Positions 36,158 through 45,265 of a DNA stretch of 64,000 bases are shown here, piece by piece. The translations under genes and the position numbers were made by a program. Source of the stretch: JABCZH01 sp963803775 (lineage in GTDB: Bacteria; Acidobacteriota; Terriglobia; Terriglobales; Acidobacteriaceae); assembly GCA_963803775.1 (NCBI GenBank), contig CAWDNS010000004.1, forward strand, positions 186,001 through 250,000, in the 5' to 3' direction. Every line of letters begins with the position of its first letter. The first letter of the stretch is position 1. The notes beneath the pieces are model-generated. The model worked only from the letters and a program-made list of their open reading frames with translations. It was not told the origin of the DNA and did not search any database.

Positions 36158-37441
36158 CTACGGCGTCAGTTTGAACACGGTCCCGTTGCTGGACGCGCCG
36201 CCAGAGGACGTCGTGCCGTAGAGACTGCCGGAGAACCACAGAAGTGGAACTTCGGGAGTTGAGCCGTCATCGTCACCGCCGGTAAAAGTGTGGAGAAGGG
36301 TGTAACCGCTCGCGTTTAATTTGAAGACGGTCCCGTTCCCCGCGGTACTATTACTTCCGCCGAGTGGGGTAGCGCCATAAAGATTGCCTGCGGCGTCAGG
36401 GATCAAGCCGAGTCCACCGCCGAGGCCAATGCCGGCATTCTCAGCACCGTCCGCAGCTCCGCCCTGAAAGGCATGAAGGACCGTCATCTTGCCGGCTGAA
36501 CTCAGCTGAAAGATTGTGCCGCAGCCCTGTCCGTCGCCTGGAGGACAACTGAAATCACCGCCTTGAGTTGTGACCCCATAGAGATTGCCTGCGCGGTCTC
36601 TTACCAGCGGACCGCTGGGAGTCGCACCTGCCGCTCCTCCGCAGAATGTGTATAAGGTGGTCTCATTGCCGCTGCTATCGATCTTAAAGATGGTTCCGCT
36701 GCTGTTACAGGCGCCGCCTTCCTGGGTTACGCCGTAGACGCTGCCGGCTGCGTCTACGGCGAGAGGGCCGAAAGGATATACGCCGTCGCCAGAGTTCGTC
36801 CCAAAGCTATAGAAGACGGATTCTTTGCCGCTGGTATCGATCTTGAATATGGCCCCTTGCCCGTACTTGCCGCCTCCGGCCGGTCCGTAGAGATTGCCTG
36901 CAGCGTCCAGAATTACACCGGAACCGGGGTTCTCAGCGTCGGTGGTTCCCGCCTGAAAGGAGTAGATCACGGTCTCATTGCCGGCTGAATCCAGCTTGAA
37001 GACGGTGCCACAGTTTCCGGTGAACTGGCCGCACGTTCCGCCGTTGCGGGTGGTGCCGTAGATATTGCCTGAGGAATCGCGAGCCAGAGCACCGGAAGGA
37101 TTGGCTCCGTCTGGCGTGCTGGAGAAGCTGTGCACCGCGGTTTCCTTTCCAGAAGGGCCTATTTTGAAGATCGTTCCATAGCCATTGTTCGGGGAGCCGT
37201 ATGCGCCGCCTTCGTAGGTAGTGCCGTAGCCAAAGTTTCCGTTTACGAGCAGGCTGGACATCGGAACGGCTCCGTCAGGGGGATCCTCGAACGAGTAAAG
37301 CAGCCCAAAGGATTGCGCCTGTGCGGATTGAACGGCTGATATTGGGCAAAGGGCCAAGACAACCGCACTTACCATGCGTAAATAAGGGTTGTTGAATGTC
37401 GATTGAGGTTGGGCATCGAACATTTCAAGGTTCGCTTTCAT
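36158..37441 (-). CDS. secreted GloVer tandem-repeat protein (copy 4), in the glucan operon
   Basis: Start ATG 37439-37441 with GGAGAA just upstream. A longer than usual leader with a hydrophobic stretch (MVSAVVLALCPISAVQSAQA) serves as signal peptide. GloVer repeats follow: IYGTTRNGG, LYGPAGGGK, VYGVTQEGG, LYGVTTQGG, LYGATPLGG and LYGTTSSGG, ending in GTVFKLTP. Unlike copies 1-3 it is embedded between the nucleotidyltransferase gene (19-base gap) and the ABC exporter (3-base gap). That position suggests a role at the cell surface together with the exported glucan, but no binding function has been shown. Confidence 0.88.
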   Translation of the reverse strand: MKANLEMFDAQPQSTFNNPYLRMVSAVVLALCPISAVQSAQAQSFGLLYSFEDPPDGAVPMSSLLVNGNFGYGTTYEGGAYGSPNNGYGTIFKIGPSGKETAVHSFSSTPDGANPSGALARDSSGNIYGTTRNGGTCGQFTGNCGTVFKLDSAGNETVIYSFQAGTTDAENPGSGVILDAAGNLYGPAGGGKYGQGAIFKIDTSGKESVFYSFGTNSGDGVYPFGPLAVDAAGSVYGVTQEGGACNSSGTIFKIDSSGNETTLYTFCGGAAGATPSGPLVRDRAGNLYGVTTQGGDFSCPPGDGQGCGTIFQLSSAGKMTVLHAFQGGAADGAENAGIGLGGGLGLIPDAAGNLYGATPLGGSNSTAGNGTVFKLNASGYTLLHTFTGGDDDGSTPEVPLLWFSGSLYGTTSSGGASSNGTVFKLTP

Positions 37442-37460
37442 GACTTCTCCGTGCATTGGA

Positions 37461-38534
37461 CTACCAGATTCCCTTATCGCTTCCCGTGATCTTTTGTCCC
37501 AGGGCTGCTACGGTCGCCAGACAAGGTAACAAGCTGAGGCGGGCCGTACTGCGCAGTTGTCCGTTCAACATCAAGGTCGTCCATTCTGAGGCGTAGAGAC
37601 GCGCAGAATGCGGCAGAATTGGAATGCGCAAGAACCCTTTGCCAAAGTGGACTTGGTCCGCGCCAAAACGTGCCGCCGACCGGACCGAGGAAGGTAGGAG
37701 GATGCCTCTTCCACGATATTTGTGGACATAATCGGAGACGATGGTGAGAAATGTCGCGACCCCTTCCCAGATTCCGTTTTCCTGGGCGGAAGATTGCAAA
37801 TCGTCGTAATCCACGATCCCGCTTTCCAGCATTTCCGTTGTGTCCACGATGTCGCATAGGCGTGCGTAGAAATGGCGGTACATTCGCTGTAGCGTACAGA
37901 TCATCAGCCGGTCCTCAGCCGCTGGCACATGGAAGAAGTAATTGCCGATTCGGAGTAACCGAGAGCGCGCAACCAGGGAACTCGCAAAGCCAATCAGTTC
38001 CCCGGTCTGGCCTAAACGACCCATGTGTATTTCCACCAGTTCCGGCAATCCTGGAACAATGAAATTCCATTTATTTGCCAACCGGTCTCCCCAACTGCGC
38101 GGGGCAGTATGGGCATTGAAGGCGCCAGTCATCACGTGGATGACTCTCTCCGGCTCTGCATTGGTATAGAGATCCAAATCACTTCCGAGGTCCGGCCAGT
38201 GGTCCAGCGATTTGATCACGATGACGTCGCATCCATCGGCCGCCAACTCCTCGCAGATCTGATGTAAGAATGAGATCGCGTTGTCGATGCGCGCACGCTC
38301 ACGCTCAATCGCCTCCGTCGCCCACTCATAGCGGTCGTAGTCATGCGCGCTCGCCATCCTTGTGCGGAGAGTGTCCATCGAACGCATAACCACATGATTC
38401 GAATCCGCAAGTAACACCATTTCCTCGAATTGTTCTCGGTTAATGCTGGAGAGCGCGTCTTTCTTACCCTGGGAAAACACCAGCCGGGAGAGGACATCCA
38501 TCAGATTTCTGGGATTCGCGAAAGCAGTCGTCAT
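37461..38534 (-). CDS. nucleotidyltransferase-like protein (PF14907-type)
   Basis: A 357-residue soluble protein. DLGSDLDLYT near residue 118 matches the GSDxD metal-binding core of nucleotidyltransferase folds, and DVIVIKSLDHWPD precedes it. Later parts (EIHMGRLGQTGELIGFASSL and AAEDRLMICTLQRMYRH) fit the PF14907 group found next to exopolysaccharide genes. Function in that family is not established; modification of a sugar or lipid carrier is possible. ATG 38532-38534 has AGGA seven bases upstream. It lies second in the operon, 21 bases after the TPR gene and 19 before the GloVer gene. Confidence 0.72.
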   Translation of the reverse strand: MTTAFANPRNLMDVLSRLVFSQGKKDALSSINREQFEEMVLLADSNHVVMRSMDTLRTRMASAHDYDRYEWATEAIERERARIDNAISFLHQICEELAADGCDVIVIKSLDHWPDLGSDLDLYTNAEPERVIHVMTGAFNAHTAPRSWGDRLANKWNFIVPGLPELVEIHMGRLGQTGELIGFASSLVARSRLLRIGNYFFHVPAAEDRLMICTLQRMYRHFYARLCDIVDTTEMLESGIVDYDDLQSSAQENGIWEGVATFLTIVSDYVHKYRGRGILLPSSVRSAARFGADQVHFGKGFLRIPILPHSARLYASEWTTLMLNGQLRSTARLSLLPCLATVAALGQKITGSDKGIW

Positions 38535-38555
38535 AAATTATTCCTGTGCATAACG

Positions 38556-39758
38556 TTAAGATTTCGGTGGTTGAGCGCTTTGAGGTGAGCTGGGCGTGTG
38601 CTGCGGTACAGATTGGGGAGCCGCAGGCGCCTCCGGTTCGGTGGGCTCAATCACCGGGGTATTGTCTCGATGTTTCAGCTCGACCGGACCCAATTCCTGC
38701 CGTCTGGCTTGGGCCTCTGCCATAATCTTTGCTGCGACTTTCTGGTCATTGTCGTCGGAAACCTCAAACAGCTTCATCCCTTCCGCAGACTGGCTAGTTG
38801 CCAGATCAACGCGGGCGCTGGCTTTCTGTGCCTGCCGGGCCTTTTCATAGAACACTTGCGCAGTCTCGGGGTCGCCGGTCATTTCCGCCACATAGCCAAT
38901 GTTGTTCAGCGAAAAGGCATTGTTCGGATCAAGAGAATAAGCGGCACGGAAATTCTTGTTGGCATCCTGCAAATCATTGCGATTCATTGCTGCCACACCG
39001 CGCAGGTTCAGCAGGGCTGCCTGATCCTGGGCAGTTTGGGTTTGAATGCGTTGCTGTAATCTTCGAGCGCTGTCGGCGGCCATCTCGCTCACCGGTTTGC
39101 CACGCGACGCACGGTCGTAGGTGACCACCACCGGCTGGCTGGAGTGAGCATCCGCCGCCTCGGTGTAATACTTCAGTGCAGACTTCAGATCTCCCTCCAT
39201 TTCTTTGGCCACCCCGAGATTATTCAGCGTGAAAGGGTTGTGCGGGTCCTCAGCCAACGCGGTCTGCAGCAGTGCTTCGGCTTCCGAACCGCGCCGTTGC
39301 GACAACAGATGCACAGCACTGACGTTGGCACGGCTGATTTCCACCGGCTGGTCATGTACGTCACTGACTGCATCTTTGAAGGGTTCACCTTTCAATTTCG
39401 AAGAGCTTGACCGGGCGATCACGGCGTCCGTCGCTTGTAAAGAAGCCAGTTCGTAAAAATGCTGGGCGCGATCTACTTGCCCGTCGAGTTCGGCGATGTA
39501 CCCCAGATTGTTGAGCGTGAAAGGGTCATCGGGATCGTAGAGATAGGCCTTGTAGAACAGCGCGGTCGCCTTTTCGTACTGATGCTTTTGTACAGCTTCT
39601 ACCCCTTCCTGATTTAGGCGCTGCACTGGAGTCAACCGGCTTCGCTTAGAAAGAGTAATTTTCAGGTCGCCGGCATGTACGGACGGAACAAGTATTCCAA
39701 ATGCAGCCGTCACTACCAGTAGCATCTGACGCCGCTTTGATGGTCTAAGCACGCTCAT
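38556..39758 (-). CDS. exported TPR protein, first gene of the glucan operon
   Basis: A signal peptide (MLLVVTAAFGILVPSVHAG after a basic start) is followed by three TPR modules that share a very similar core, DPxNPFTLNNLGxxxExxGD, near residues 75, 175 and 280. The C-terminal tail is Pro/Gln/Ser-rich (PQSVPQHTPSSPQSAQ). Such periplasmic TPR proteins scaffold envelope machines. ATG 39756-39758 has GGAAG four bases upstream. It starts the six-gene run; the 155-base space to the divergent gene at 39914 should contain the operon promoter. No direct link with glucan synthesis can be read from the protein itself. Confidence 0.8.
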   Translation of the reverse strand: MSVLRPSKRRQMLLVVTAAFGILVPSVHAGDLKITLSKRSRLTPVQRLNQEGVEAVQKHQYEKATALFYKAYLYDPDDPFTLNNLGYIAELDGQVDRAQHFYELASLQATDAVIARSSSSKLKGEPFKDAVSDVHDQPVEISRANVSAVHLLSQRRGSEAEALLQTALAEDPHNPFTLNNLGVAKEMEGDLKSALKYYTEAADAHSSQPVVVTYDRASRGKPVSEMAADSARRLQQRIQTQTAQDQAALLNLRGVAAMNRNDLQDANKNFRAAYSLDPNNAFSLNNIGYVAEMTGDPETAQVFYEKARQAQKASARVDLATSQSAEGMKLFEVSDDNDQKVAAKIMAEAQARRQELGPVELKHRDNTPVIEPTEPEAPAAPQSVPQHTPSSPQSAQPPKS

Positions 39759-39913
39759 TTGACTTCCGATACTCTCGCGTCAGGCTTAGATGCTGATGGG
39801 CGAGAGGTGTTGCCCGATCAAGCCGGGTTTCGAGCGGAATCCCAGGCTACCCAAGAGGTTTGCACGGCATCGAAAAGACACGGTAATAAAGATGGATGGA
39901 CGGAGGTATGTTG

Positions 39914-40810
39914 ATGAACCGCCTATTGATGTTCGTTCTCTTGGGAAGCACCGCCTACGCACAAACGGGCTCATCGGCTTTTTCAACGGATGGGCGCGTT
40001 TCTTCCGCTCCTGAAGTACAGCCAGCTTTTCCCGCGGTGACTTCGGCGCCTGGGGATGGCATGAAAGGCTTGCCTGACCTGTTGCCGCAACCAAAAGGAA
40101 ACGCAACCCTTATGGGCGGCACCGTATTTAAGGTCGATCGAGTGCGCGATCAATTAACTCTCAATCTTTTTGGCGGAGGCAAGACACGAATTCTGTTCGA
40201 TGCCCGTACGCACGTTTATCGTGACGGAGCAGTGGCATCTCTGGGAGATCTGCAAAATGGCTCCCGCGTCTATGTGGATACGGTGCTCGCCGGAACCGAC
40301 ATTTTTGCTCAAAACATCCGCGTGCGGACTCAAGACGCCAATGGACAGAGCAGCGGTCAGGTGGTGAGTTATGACACTCGCACCGGGTACTTGGTTTTGA
40401 ACGACGCGATCTCCCCGCGGCAGTTGAAATTGCGCACCTTGCCTACCACTGTCGTTTCGCGGGAGGGACAGGCCGCCTCCACCAATGACTTGCTGGTGGG
40501 TAGTTTGGTGTCGGTCGCATTCCTTTCCAGCCCCGGCGGTCAGCCCACGGCAAGCGCGATTTCAATTCTGGCGGCGCCGGGAGGTACCTTTGTTTTCGTC
40601 GGCCGCGTGGTCCAGCTCGACCTGCATCTGGGTCTCGTGGTGGTGGTCGACCCTCGCGATCAGAAACATTACGAGATTACCTTTGACCCTCGAGTGACTA
40701 CTGTCCCCGACAACTTGCGAGAGGGTTCGACGGTGGAGGCAGTCACCCGGTTTGATGGTGGCCGCTACATGGCCAGCGCAATCAAAGTGGATTCGAACCC
40801 CACCCCCTAG
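39914..40810 (+). CDS. exported protein with DUF5666-like beta domains
   Basis: A 298-residue protein. ATG 39914 has GGAGG eight bases upstream and gives a signal peptide (MNRLLMFVLLGSTAYAQ). Repeated small beta units read GTVFKVDRVRDQLTLNLFGG, GQVVSYDTRTGYLVLN and GRVVQLDLHLGLVVVVDPRD. Each resembles the DUF5666 or OB-like pattern of a cation- or ligand-free barrel. Function unknown. It diverges from the glucan operon and meets the phospholipase C-like gene tail to tail with only ten bases between. Confidence 0.68.
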   Translation: MNRLLMFVLLGSTAYAQTGSSAFSTDGRVSSAPEVQPAFPAVTSAPGDGMKGLPDLLPQPKGNATLMGGTVFKVDRVRDQLTLNLFGGGKTRILFDARTHVYRDGAVASLGDLQNGSRVYVDTVLAGTDIFAQNIRVRTQDANGQSSGQVVSYDTRTGYLVLNDAISPRQLKLRTLPTTVVSREGQAASTNDLLVGSLVSVAFLSSPGGQPTASAISILAAPGGTFVFVGRVVQLDLHLGLVVVVDPRDQKHYEITFDPRVTTVPDNLREGSTVEAVTRFDGGRYMASAIKVDSNPTP

Positions 40811-40820
40811 GCGGGAACAG

Positions 40821-42284
40821 CTACGGCAAGTGGTTCAAATAACATGCACCGTTCGTAGGCTGGACCGGCGGGGTGGGGGGCACTTTCCAGGGGACGTTCA
40901 CGAAATCGAAGAATTCTGTCATGTCCATTTGGGCTGCATCCCTTTTGGTGAGACTGGGCAGATTGAAGCGTGTCTCTACGAGTTTCAACCAAGCGGTGTA
41001 GTCGGCAACGGTGTGCGAAACGTAATTCTTCTTCGCGAACGGAGAAATAACCATGAGCGGGACGCGGTAGCCGGTGTAAACGAAATCACAAGTCGGACCT
41101 AATCCCTTTGTACAAATGTCTCCGGGCTGCAGATCGGAAGGCTTTATGCCATCGGGGCTCACCGCAGGCTGCGGCGGAACATGATCGTAGAAGCCACCAA
41201 ACTCATCGTAGGTGAGGATGAAGGCAGAATCCTGCCAGGAAACGCTTTGCATGAGCGCATTCACCAGCTTTGAGACGTATTGCGCTCCGAGCTGAACATT
41301 TCCTCCCGGGTCGCCGTCATACAGACCGGGATGTTCGTCGAGTCCGCTGTCAAAGCCGGGATCAATGAACGCCACTGAGGGCAGAGTGCCATTTTGTACA
41401 TCGGTGAAATACTGGGAGACGGGCACCATATTCTGGAGATATTTGCTGGCGTTGGCGAAATAGGTAAAGGTGCTGTCGTTGAGGGGAGGTATGGCGTACT
41501 CGAGATCGGTGACGTAGATCTTCCACGAAATTCCTGCGCTCTGCAACAAATCAAAAATGGTTGGATTGCTCAACGCCCCTTGGGTCAGCGGATAGACGTG
41601 CCCTGCTGACGTCGCGGCCAGCATATACATCCGGTTGGGTTGAGTTCTGGACATGGTGGGAGAAAACCAGCGGTCTGAAGTGGCGAACGTCGAGGCGAGG
41701 AAATAGTAGTAGGGCAAGTCGGTGTCGTCGTAGGTGGCCATGGCGCGCACTCCATTCACATCGCTGAAGGGAGGTTGATTGGCCCTCGCGTCGTGAGCCG
41801 CAGTCCAGACGAAGCCGTTTGATGTAGCGGTGGCGGAAAGCGGATTGAGGAGGTTCCAATCGACGTGGTCCTCATTCCAGGATGGACTGGGATTTTCCAC
41901 GCACATCGAAACCATAGAGAACGATTCGACGGCGGGGCTATTGGCGTCGGTGATGCAGTCGCTGGGTGGAGGAAACGCAGGGTCGCAGCCGGGGTTTGTT
42001 GGCGCGGGTCCCTGTAGCGGAGCGATTCCAGCTGGGGGATTGAATTGCGGCAATCCGTCGAATGCCTGGTCGGGAATATTCTGGGTGGCCCAGTACTTAC
42101 GCATGGCCCCCAAATAATGGTCAAAACCACGGTTTTCCTGGGCCATAAAGACGATGTGGTTGACGCTTTGCAGATTGCTTTCGGGATCATTTGCCACCAG
42201 ACCGCGGCAGCCACTGAGGCCTATCACCAGGGCTGATAGGGCCAGTGCAGAAAGTACGACTGTTCTTGGTTGACGATCAGGCAT
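40821..42284 (-). CDS. lipoprotein phosphoesterase of the phospholipase C / acid phosphatase family (PF04185)
   Basis: ATG 42282-42284 gives a lipoprotein signal ending LSGC at residue 26. The mature part begins HIVFMAQENRGFDHYLGA; the Glu-Asn pair and the following Asp hold metal in PlcC/AcpA-type enzymes. Further blocks are FATSDRWFSPTMSRTQPNRM and FILTYDEFGGFYDHVPPQ, again with metal-binding Asp, Glu and His. These enzymes hydrolyse phospholipids or phosphomonoesters outside the inner membrane. The substrate is unknown. A longer frame to 42374 lacks signal character. Convergent with the DUF5666-like gene. Confidence 0.88.
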   Translation of the reverse strand: MPDRQPRTVVLSALALSALVIGLSGCRGLVANDPESNLQSVNHIVFMAQENRGFDHYLGAMRKYWATQNIPDQAFDGLPQFNPPAGIAPLQGPAPTNPGCDPAFPPPSDCITDANSPAVESFSMVSMCVENPSPSWNEDHVDWNLLNPLSATATSNGFVWTAAHDARANQPPFSDVNGVRAMATYDDTDLPYYYFLASTFATSDRWFSPTMSRTQPNRMYMLAATSAGHVYPLTQGALSNPTIFDLLQSAGISWKIYVTDLEYAIPPLNDSTFTYFANASKYLQNMVPVSQYFTDVQNGTLPSVAFIDPGFDSGLDEHPGLYDGDPGGNVQLGAQYVSKLVNALMQSVSWQDSAFILTYDEFGGFYDHVPPQPAVSPDGIKPSDLQPGDICTKGLGPTCDFVYTGYRVPLMVISPFAKKNYVSHTVADYTAWLKLVETRFNLPSLTKRDAAQMDMTEFFDFVNVPWKVPPTPPVQPTNGACYLNHLP

Positions 42285-42582
42285 TTGGAAGGTCCCCGCA
42301 CATTCAACCTGCGGTGAGGCTTCGATGTCAGCTACCAACTGAGCGTTGGCTACGGCAAACGCGTGAGCATGCACTTCCTATTTGTCTCCTAAGGTTTTCC
42401 CTGATTGACCTCGGTAGAAGGCTGTATTACCTTCCCATCAACGCAGTTGGACGTCCGAAACGAGTCCAGCCCTACAGAAATCCAGGGTCGCCTTCGCTCA
42501 GGGGCTTGTCCCTCTTACAAAGCAAACCGCCACTCGTCAATCCAGAACTTGCGTTTTAATTCAACGCCGGAGGAGTTTTTGC

Positions 42583-43884
42583 ATGAGGAGCTTTTGCTAC
42601 CGCTCTATTTTCTTGATCTTGGCTTTGGCAGCGTCGGCCCGGGCCTCCGTGAATGTAACCAGTCCGCCGAACGGGTTCACTGGCAGTTCACCCGTGCATT
42701 ACGTGGCAACCGCGAGCAGTTCGACTTGCACTCGGGGCGTCGCGTCGATGGGCATTTACGTCGACGACGTGTTGACTTACGTGACCCAAGGCGCGAGCCT
42801 GAACACTGACTTGTCCTTTAACCCAGGAACCTACAACACCGTGGTGGAAGAATGGGATTATTGCGGCGGAGCTACCTATACACCGATCAACATCACAGTG
42901 AGTACCAAGACCGGCGTCTGGGTAACCTCGCCGACCAACAACGGCACCGTGGGATCGCCGGTGAATTACGTTGCAACCGCGACTACTGGGACCTGTCAGA
43001 AAGGCGTGGCTTCCATGGGAATCTATATCAATAACGTGCTCACGTACGTTACGCCTGGGGCCAGCCTGAATACCAACTTGTCCTTCAACCCCGGCACCTA
43101 CAATACGGTGGTGGAAGAATGGGATTACTGTGGAGGAGCCGCCTATACTCCGGTCAAGATTACCGTGAACGGCGGCGGCAATGGTTCCACGCTCTCCGCC
43201 ATACAAGGTAGTAAAGGGTGGGTGGCGTACGGCGAATATCCGCCTGATTACAACATCTGTACGAATTGCGGCGGAGGCGTTACGTGGTCGATGGACCAGC
43301 ACATAAAATCTCCCTCTTTGAGCGGTAACTCGACGGAATTCGGCCTCGGCGGGACTACCGCTTATTCCGACGTTCTGTTCACCAACCCGCTAATCGGGCA
43401 AAACTCATCGCAGGGTCTGCCTGACAACAACCATACCCTGCTTCCCACGCTCCACAACTTCACCTACGATGCTTACTTCTATACCGGACAACTTTCGCTG
43501 TCACAAGCCCTGGAGTTCGATACCAGCATGTACTTCGACAGCTTGTCGCTGATTTTCGGAACTCAATGCCGGGTTGCGGGAGGCAATGAATGGGATGTCT
43601 GGAACAGTGCGAGCTCGCATTGGGAATCGACTGGCGTGTCTTGCTATCCAGTGAACAATGGCTGGAACCATGTCACGATTGAAGTGCAACGGCAATCGGA
43701 TAATTCGCTGCTGTACGAGTCGATAACGCTGAACGGTAACAAAGCGGTGTTGAACCGTACCTACTCGCACGGCTCTTGTCCTTCGAGTTGGTGGGGAATC
43801 ACCGTCAACTATCAGTTAGACGGTAATTACCAGCAAGCGGACTACACAACCTACCTGGATAACTTCAACTTCACCTACTGGTAG
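42583..43884 (+). CDS. secreted Ig-like repeat plus C-terminal jelly-roll-like protein (paralogue A)
   Basis: A 433-residue protein with a signal peptide (SIFLILALAASARAS) and GGAGGAG upstream of the ATG. Residues 23-108 and 112-197 are two nearly identical Ig-like repeats, each with STCTRGVASMGIY or GTCQKGVASMGIY and VVEEWDYCGGA. The C-terminal 230 residues (QALEFDTSMYFDSLSLIFGT and NGWNHVTIEVQRQSD) look like a beta-sandwich lectin-type domain. It is paralogous to the protein at 61478-62698, which has the same order of domains. Sugar or surface binding is a guess. A perfect terminator hairpin follows directly. Confidence 0.8.
   Translation: MRSFCYRSIFLILALAASARASVNVTSPPNGFTGSSPVHYVATASSSTCTRGVASMGIYVDDVLTYVTQGASLNTDLSFNPGTYNTVVEEWDYCGGATYTPINITVSTKTGVWVTSPTNNGTVGSPVNYVATATTGTCQKGVASMGIYINNVLTYVTPGASLNTNLSFNPGTYNTVVEEWDYCGGAAYTPVKITVNGGGNGSTLSAIQGSKGWVAYGEYPPDYNICTNCGGGVTWSMDQHIKSPSLSGNSTEFGLGGTTAYSDVLFTNPLIGQNSSQGLPDNNHTLLPTLHNFTYDAYFYTGQLSLSQALEFDTSMYFDSLSLIFGTQCRVAGGNEWDVWNSASSHWESTGVSCYPVNNGWNHVTIEVQRQSDNSLLYESITLNGNKAVLNRTYSHGSCPSSWWGITVNYQLDGNYQQADYTTYLDNFNFTYW
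42649..43173 (+). repeat. tandem ~258-base coding repeat, two units
   Basis: Unit 1 (42649-42906) and unit 2 (42916-43173) lie in the same gene and encode two Ig-like domains with long stretches of identical residues. The DNA is also alike, for example around the shared GTGGTGGAAGAATGGGATTA at about 42841 and 43110. Differences are mostly synonymous third-position changes, which points to an old duplication kept by selection rather than a fresh one. Confidence 0.8.
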
Positions 43885-43891
43885 AACGATC

Positions 43892-43923
43892 GAGGGGCGC
43901 ATCCAGAACTGGATGCGCCCCTC
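43892..43923 (+). terminator. bidirectional hairpin terminator, 14-bp perfect stem
   Basis: GAGGGGCGCATCCA at 43892-43905 pairs without mismatch with 43910-43923 around a GAAC loop. It lies seven bases after the stop of the jelly-roll gene and in front of the 3' end of the convergent kinase gene, so it can end transcription from both sides. The T-run is weak (CTTAAATATT), so termination could also rely on the hairpin alone. Confidence 0.85.
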
Positions 43924-43971
43924 CTTAAATATTATCGTTTCTCTCCTGGCACTTTTCCGCTGCGTCGAGTC

Positions 43972-44712
43972 TTACCATGCCTCTCCCTCGATGAGGCGGT
44001 CCGAAGCCGGTGCAATATCGCCCACAATCGCAAAGTCGTTCAGCCTTGCAACCGGGAATTTCTGCAAGAAGCTCCGCATAATCCGAGTGGCGACGTTCTG
44101 GACCGAGCCGGGCGCGGCTACGGTTATGCCGGCCGTCCTGCTCAAACTCGCGTACGCCGCACGACTGCTACGAAGAAATTCGAGAGGGTACTCCGGCTTT
44201 CGTTTACATGCCTCACTCGGGTCCGCATCGAGCCAGTAGGCGATGTCGGGCTGGGGAACAAGGTTCAGCAACAGTCGAACGTAGGCCCGGGTGAAGGGAC
44301 GGTCCAGTGGCAGGTTCGCCAGTTCGTCATAGAGATAGCGGTCGAAGATGATGACATCGGCTTCGACAGTTTCGGTTTTGACAACAGTGTTGCAAAGCGC
44401 CATGGCATCCAGGAAATAAAGAAACCATCGCACCGGGGTCATGTACCAGGACTGGACGTTCTTGTCGCGGCGATTCACCGGATGATCCGGCGAACCTATA
44501 CCCTTTTCACTTCCGAATACCGAATGGCTGGTGAATTCACGCCAGCGCTTCAGTAGCGCCACATCGTCCCAAAAGGCGAGTAACCCTACGCGGAGGCCGG
44601 TTTGGCAAAGCCGGGTCGAAAGGATTTCAATCTGGGTGCTTTTGCCGCAGCCGTCAATACCAGAAAAGCTCACCAGTATCGGTCTGACGTGTCTTGCTCG
44701 ATCGCGGGTCAT
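43972..44712 (-). CDS. thymidylate-kinase-like P-loop kinase
   Basis: A 246-residue protein with Walker A GIDGCGKST at residues 18-26, a DR motif in IIFDRYLYDELANLP, and the lid-like region DPSEACKRKPEYPLEFLRSS. This is the thymidylate kinase fold, but the length and the insert (VQSWYMTPVRWFLYFLDAMA) differ from housekeeping Tmk. In polysaccharide regions such proteins are frequent and may phosphorylate a nucleotide or sugar; the substrate is unknown. ATG 44710-44712 is preferred over a GTG nine bases upstream. It is the last gene of a same-strand run starting at the flippase. Confidence 0.78.
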   Translation of the reverse strand: MTRDRARHVRPILVSFSGIDGCGKSTQIEILSTRLCQTGLRVGLLAFWDDVALLKRWREFTSHSVFGSEKGIGSPDHPVNRRDKNVQSWYMTPVRWFLYFLDAMALCNTVVKTETVEADVIIFDRYLYDELANLPLDRPFTRAYVRLLLNLVPQPDIAYWLDADPSEACKRKPEYPLEFLRSSRAAYASLSRTAGITVAAPGSVQNVATRIMRSFLQKFPVARLNDFAIVGDIAPASDRLIEGEAW

Positions 44713-44751
44713 TGCAGGCACTTATTCGCGTGATAGATTGCTTCGAGCTTC

Positions 44752-45201
44752 TCAGTGGCTCCCGGGTGGCTTACTGGGGCTCGCGCTAGCCAGAGCTGCT
44801 ACCGTTCCGACGGCAACCCCCGCCCCCAAGATGACGCCAACCCTAATCAAGATCGTGCGTGCGCGCTTTTGCTTCGCCGGCGCGATGGCCGCTCCCGAAG
44901 GATTAGAAGCCGCGAATCCCGTTGTAGGTGGTGTTTCCGCTGCCGCAGTGCCTACGGGCCTTTGTATTGGGCTGGACGGCGTCTCGGATTGGGTTTGCTG
45001 CGAAGCAGCAGGAGAAGCAGAAGATGATGAGGTCTGCTCCGTGAATAGCCGTGCTTCGACGATTTGTTGAGCAATAACCGCACTGGGACTATCCGGTAAT
45101 TGTCCTGACGCTTGTGCCGCCGCCGCGATGGGAGCCGCGGCAACAAAGATTGAGCACAGCATCGAACCTACGCACATCCCTCGTAGCCGTCTGATCCTCA
45201 T
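44752..45201 (-). CDS. small exported protein with LPDSPSA motif and C-terminal membrane helix
   Basis: A 149-residue protein. ATG 45199-45201 has GAGGA upstream. The signal peptide (residues 1-30) is followed by QLPDSPSAV, a short signature I have seen only in Acidobacteria exported proteins. A Ser/Pro/Ala-rich linker and a C-terminal hydrophobic helix (TILIRVGVILGAGVAVGTVA) complete it. The ending helix may anchor it in the membrane. It lies between the STAS and kinase genes on the same strand. Function unknown. Confidence 0.65.
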   Translation of the reverse strand: MRIRRLRGMCVGSMLCSIFVAAAPIAAAAQASGQLPDSPSAVIAQQIVEARLFTEQTSSSSASPAASQQTQSETPSSPIQRPVGTAAAETPPTTGFAASNPSGAAIAPAKQKRARTILIRVGVILGAGVAVGTVAALASASPSKPPGSH

Positions 45202-45265
45202 GGTTTCCTCAAACGCGGTCCGCAAGTTTTCCAGTCATCCGTACAAATGAAAATCACAATACGTT

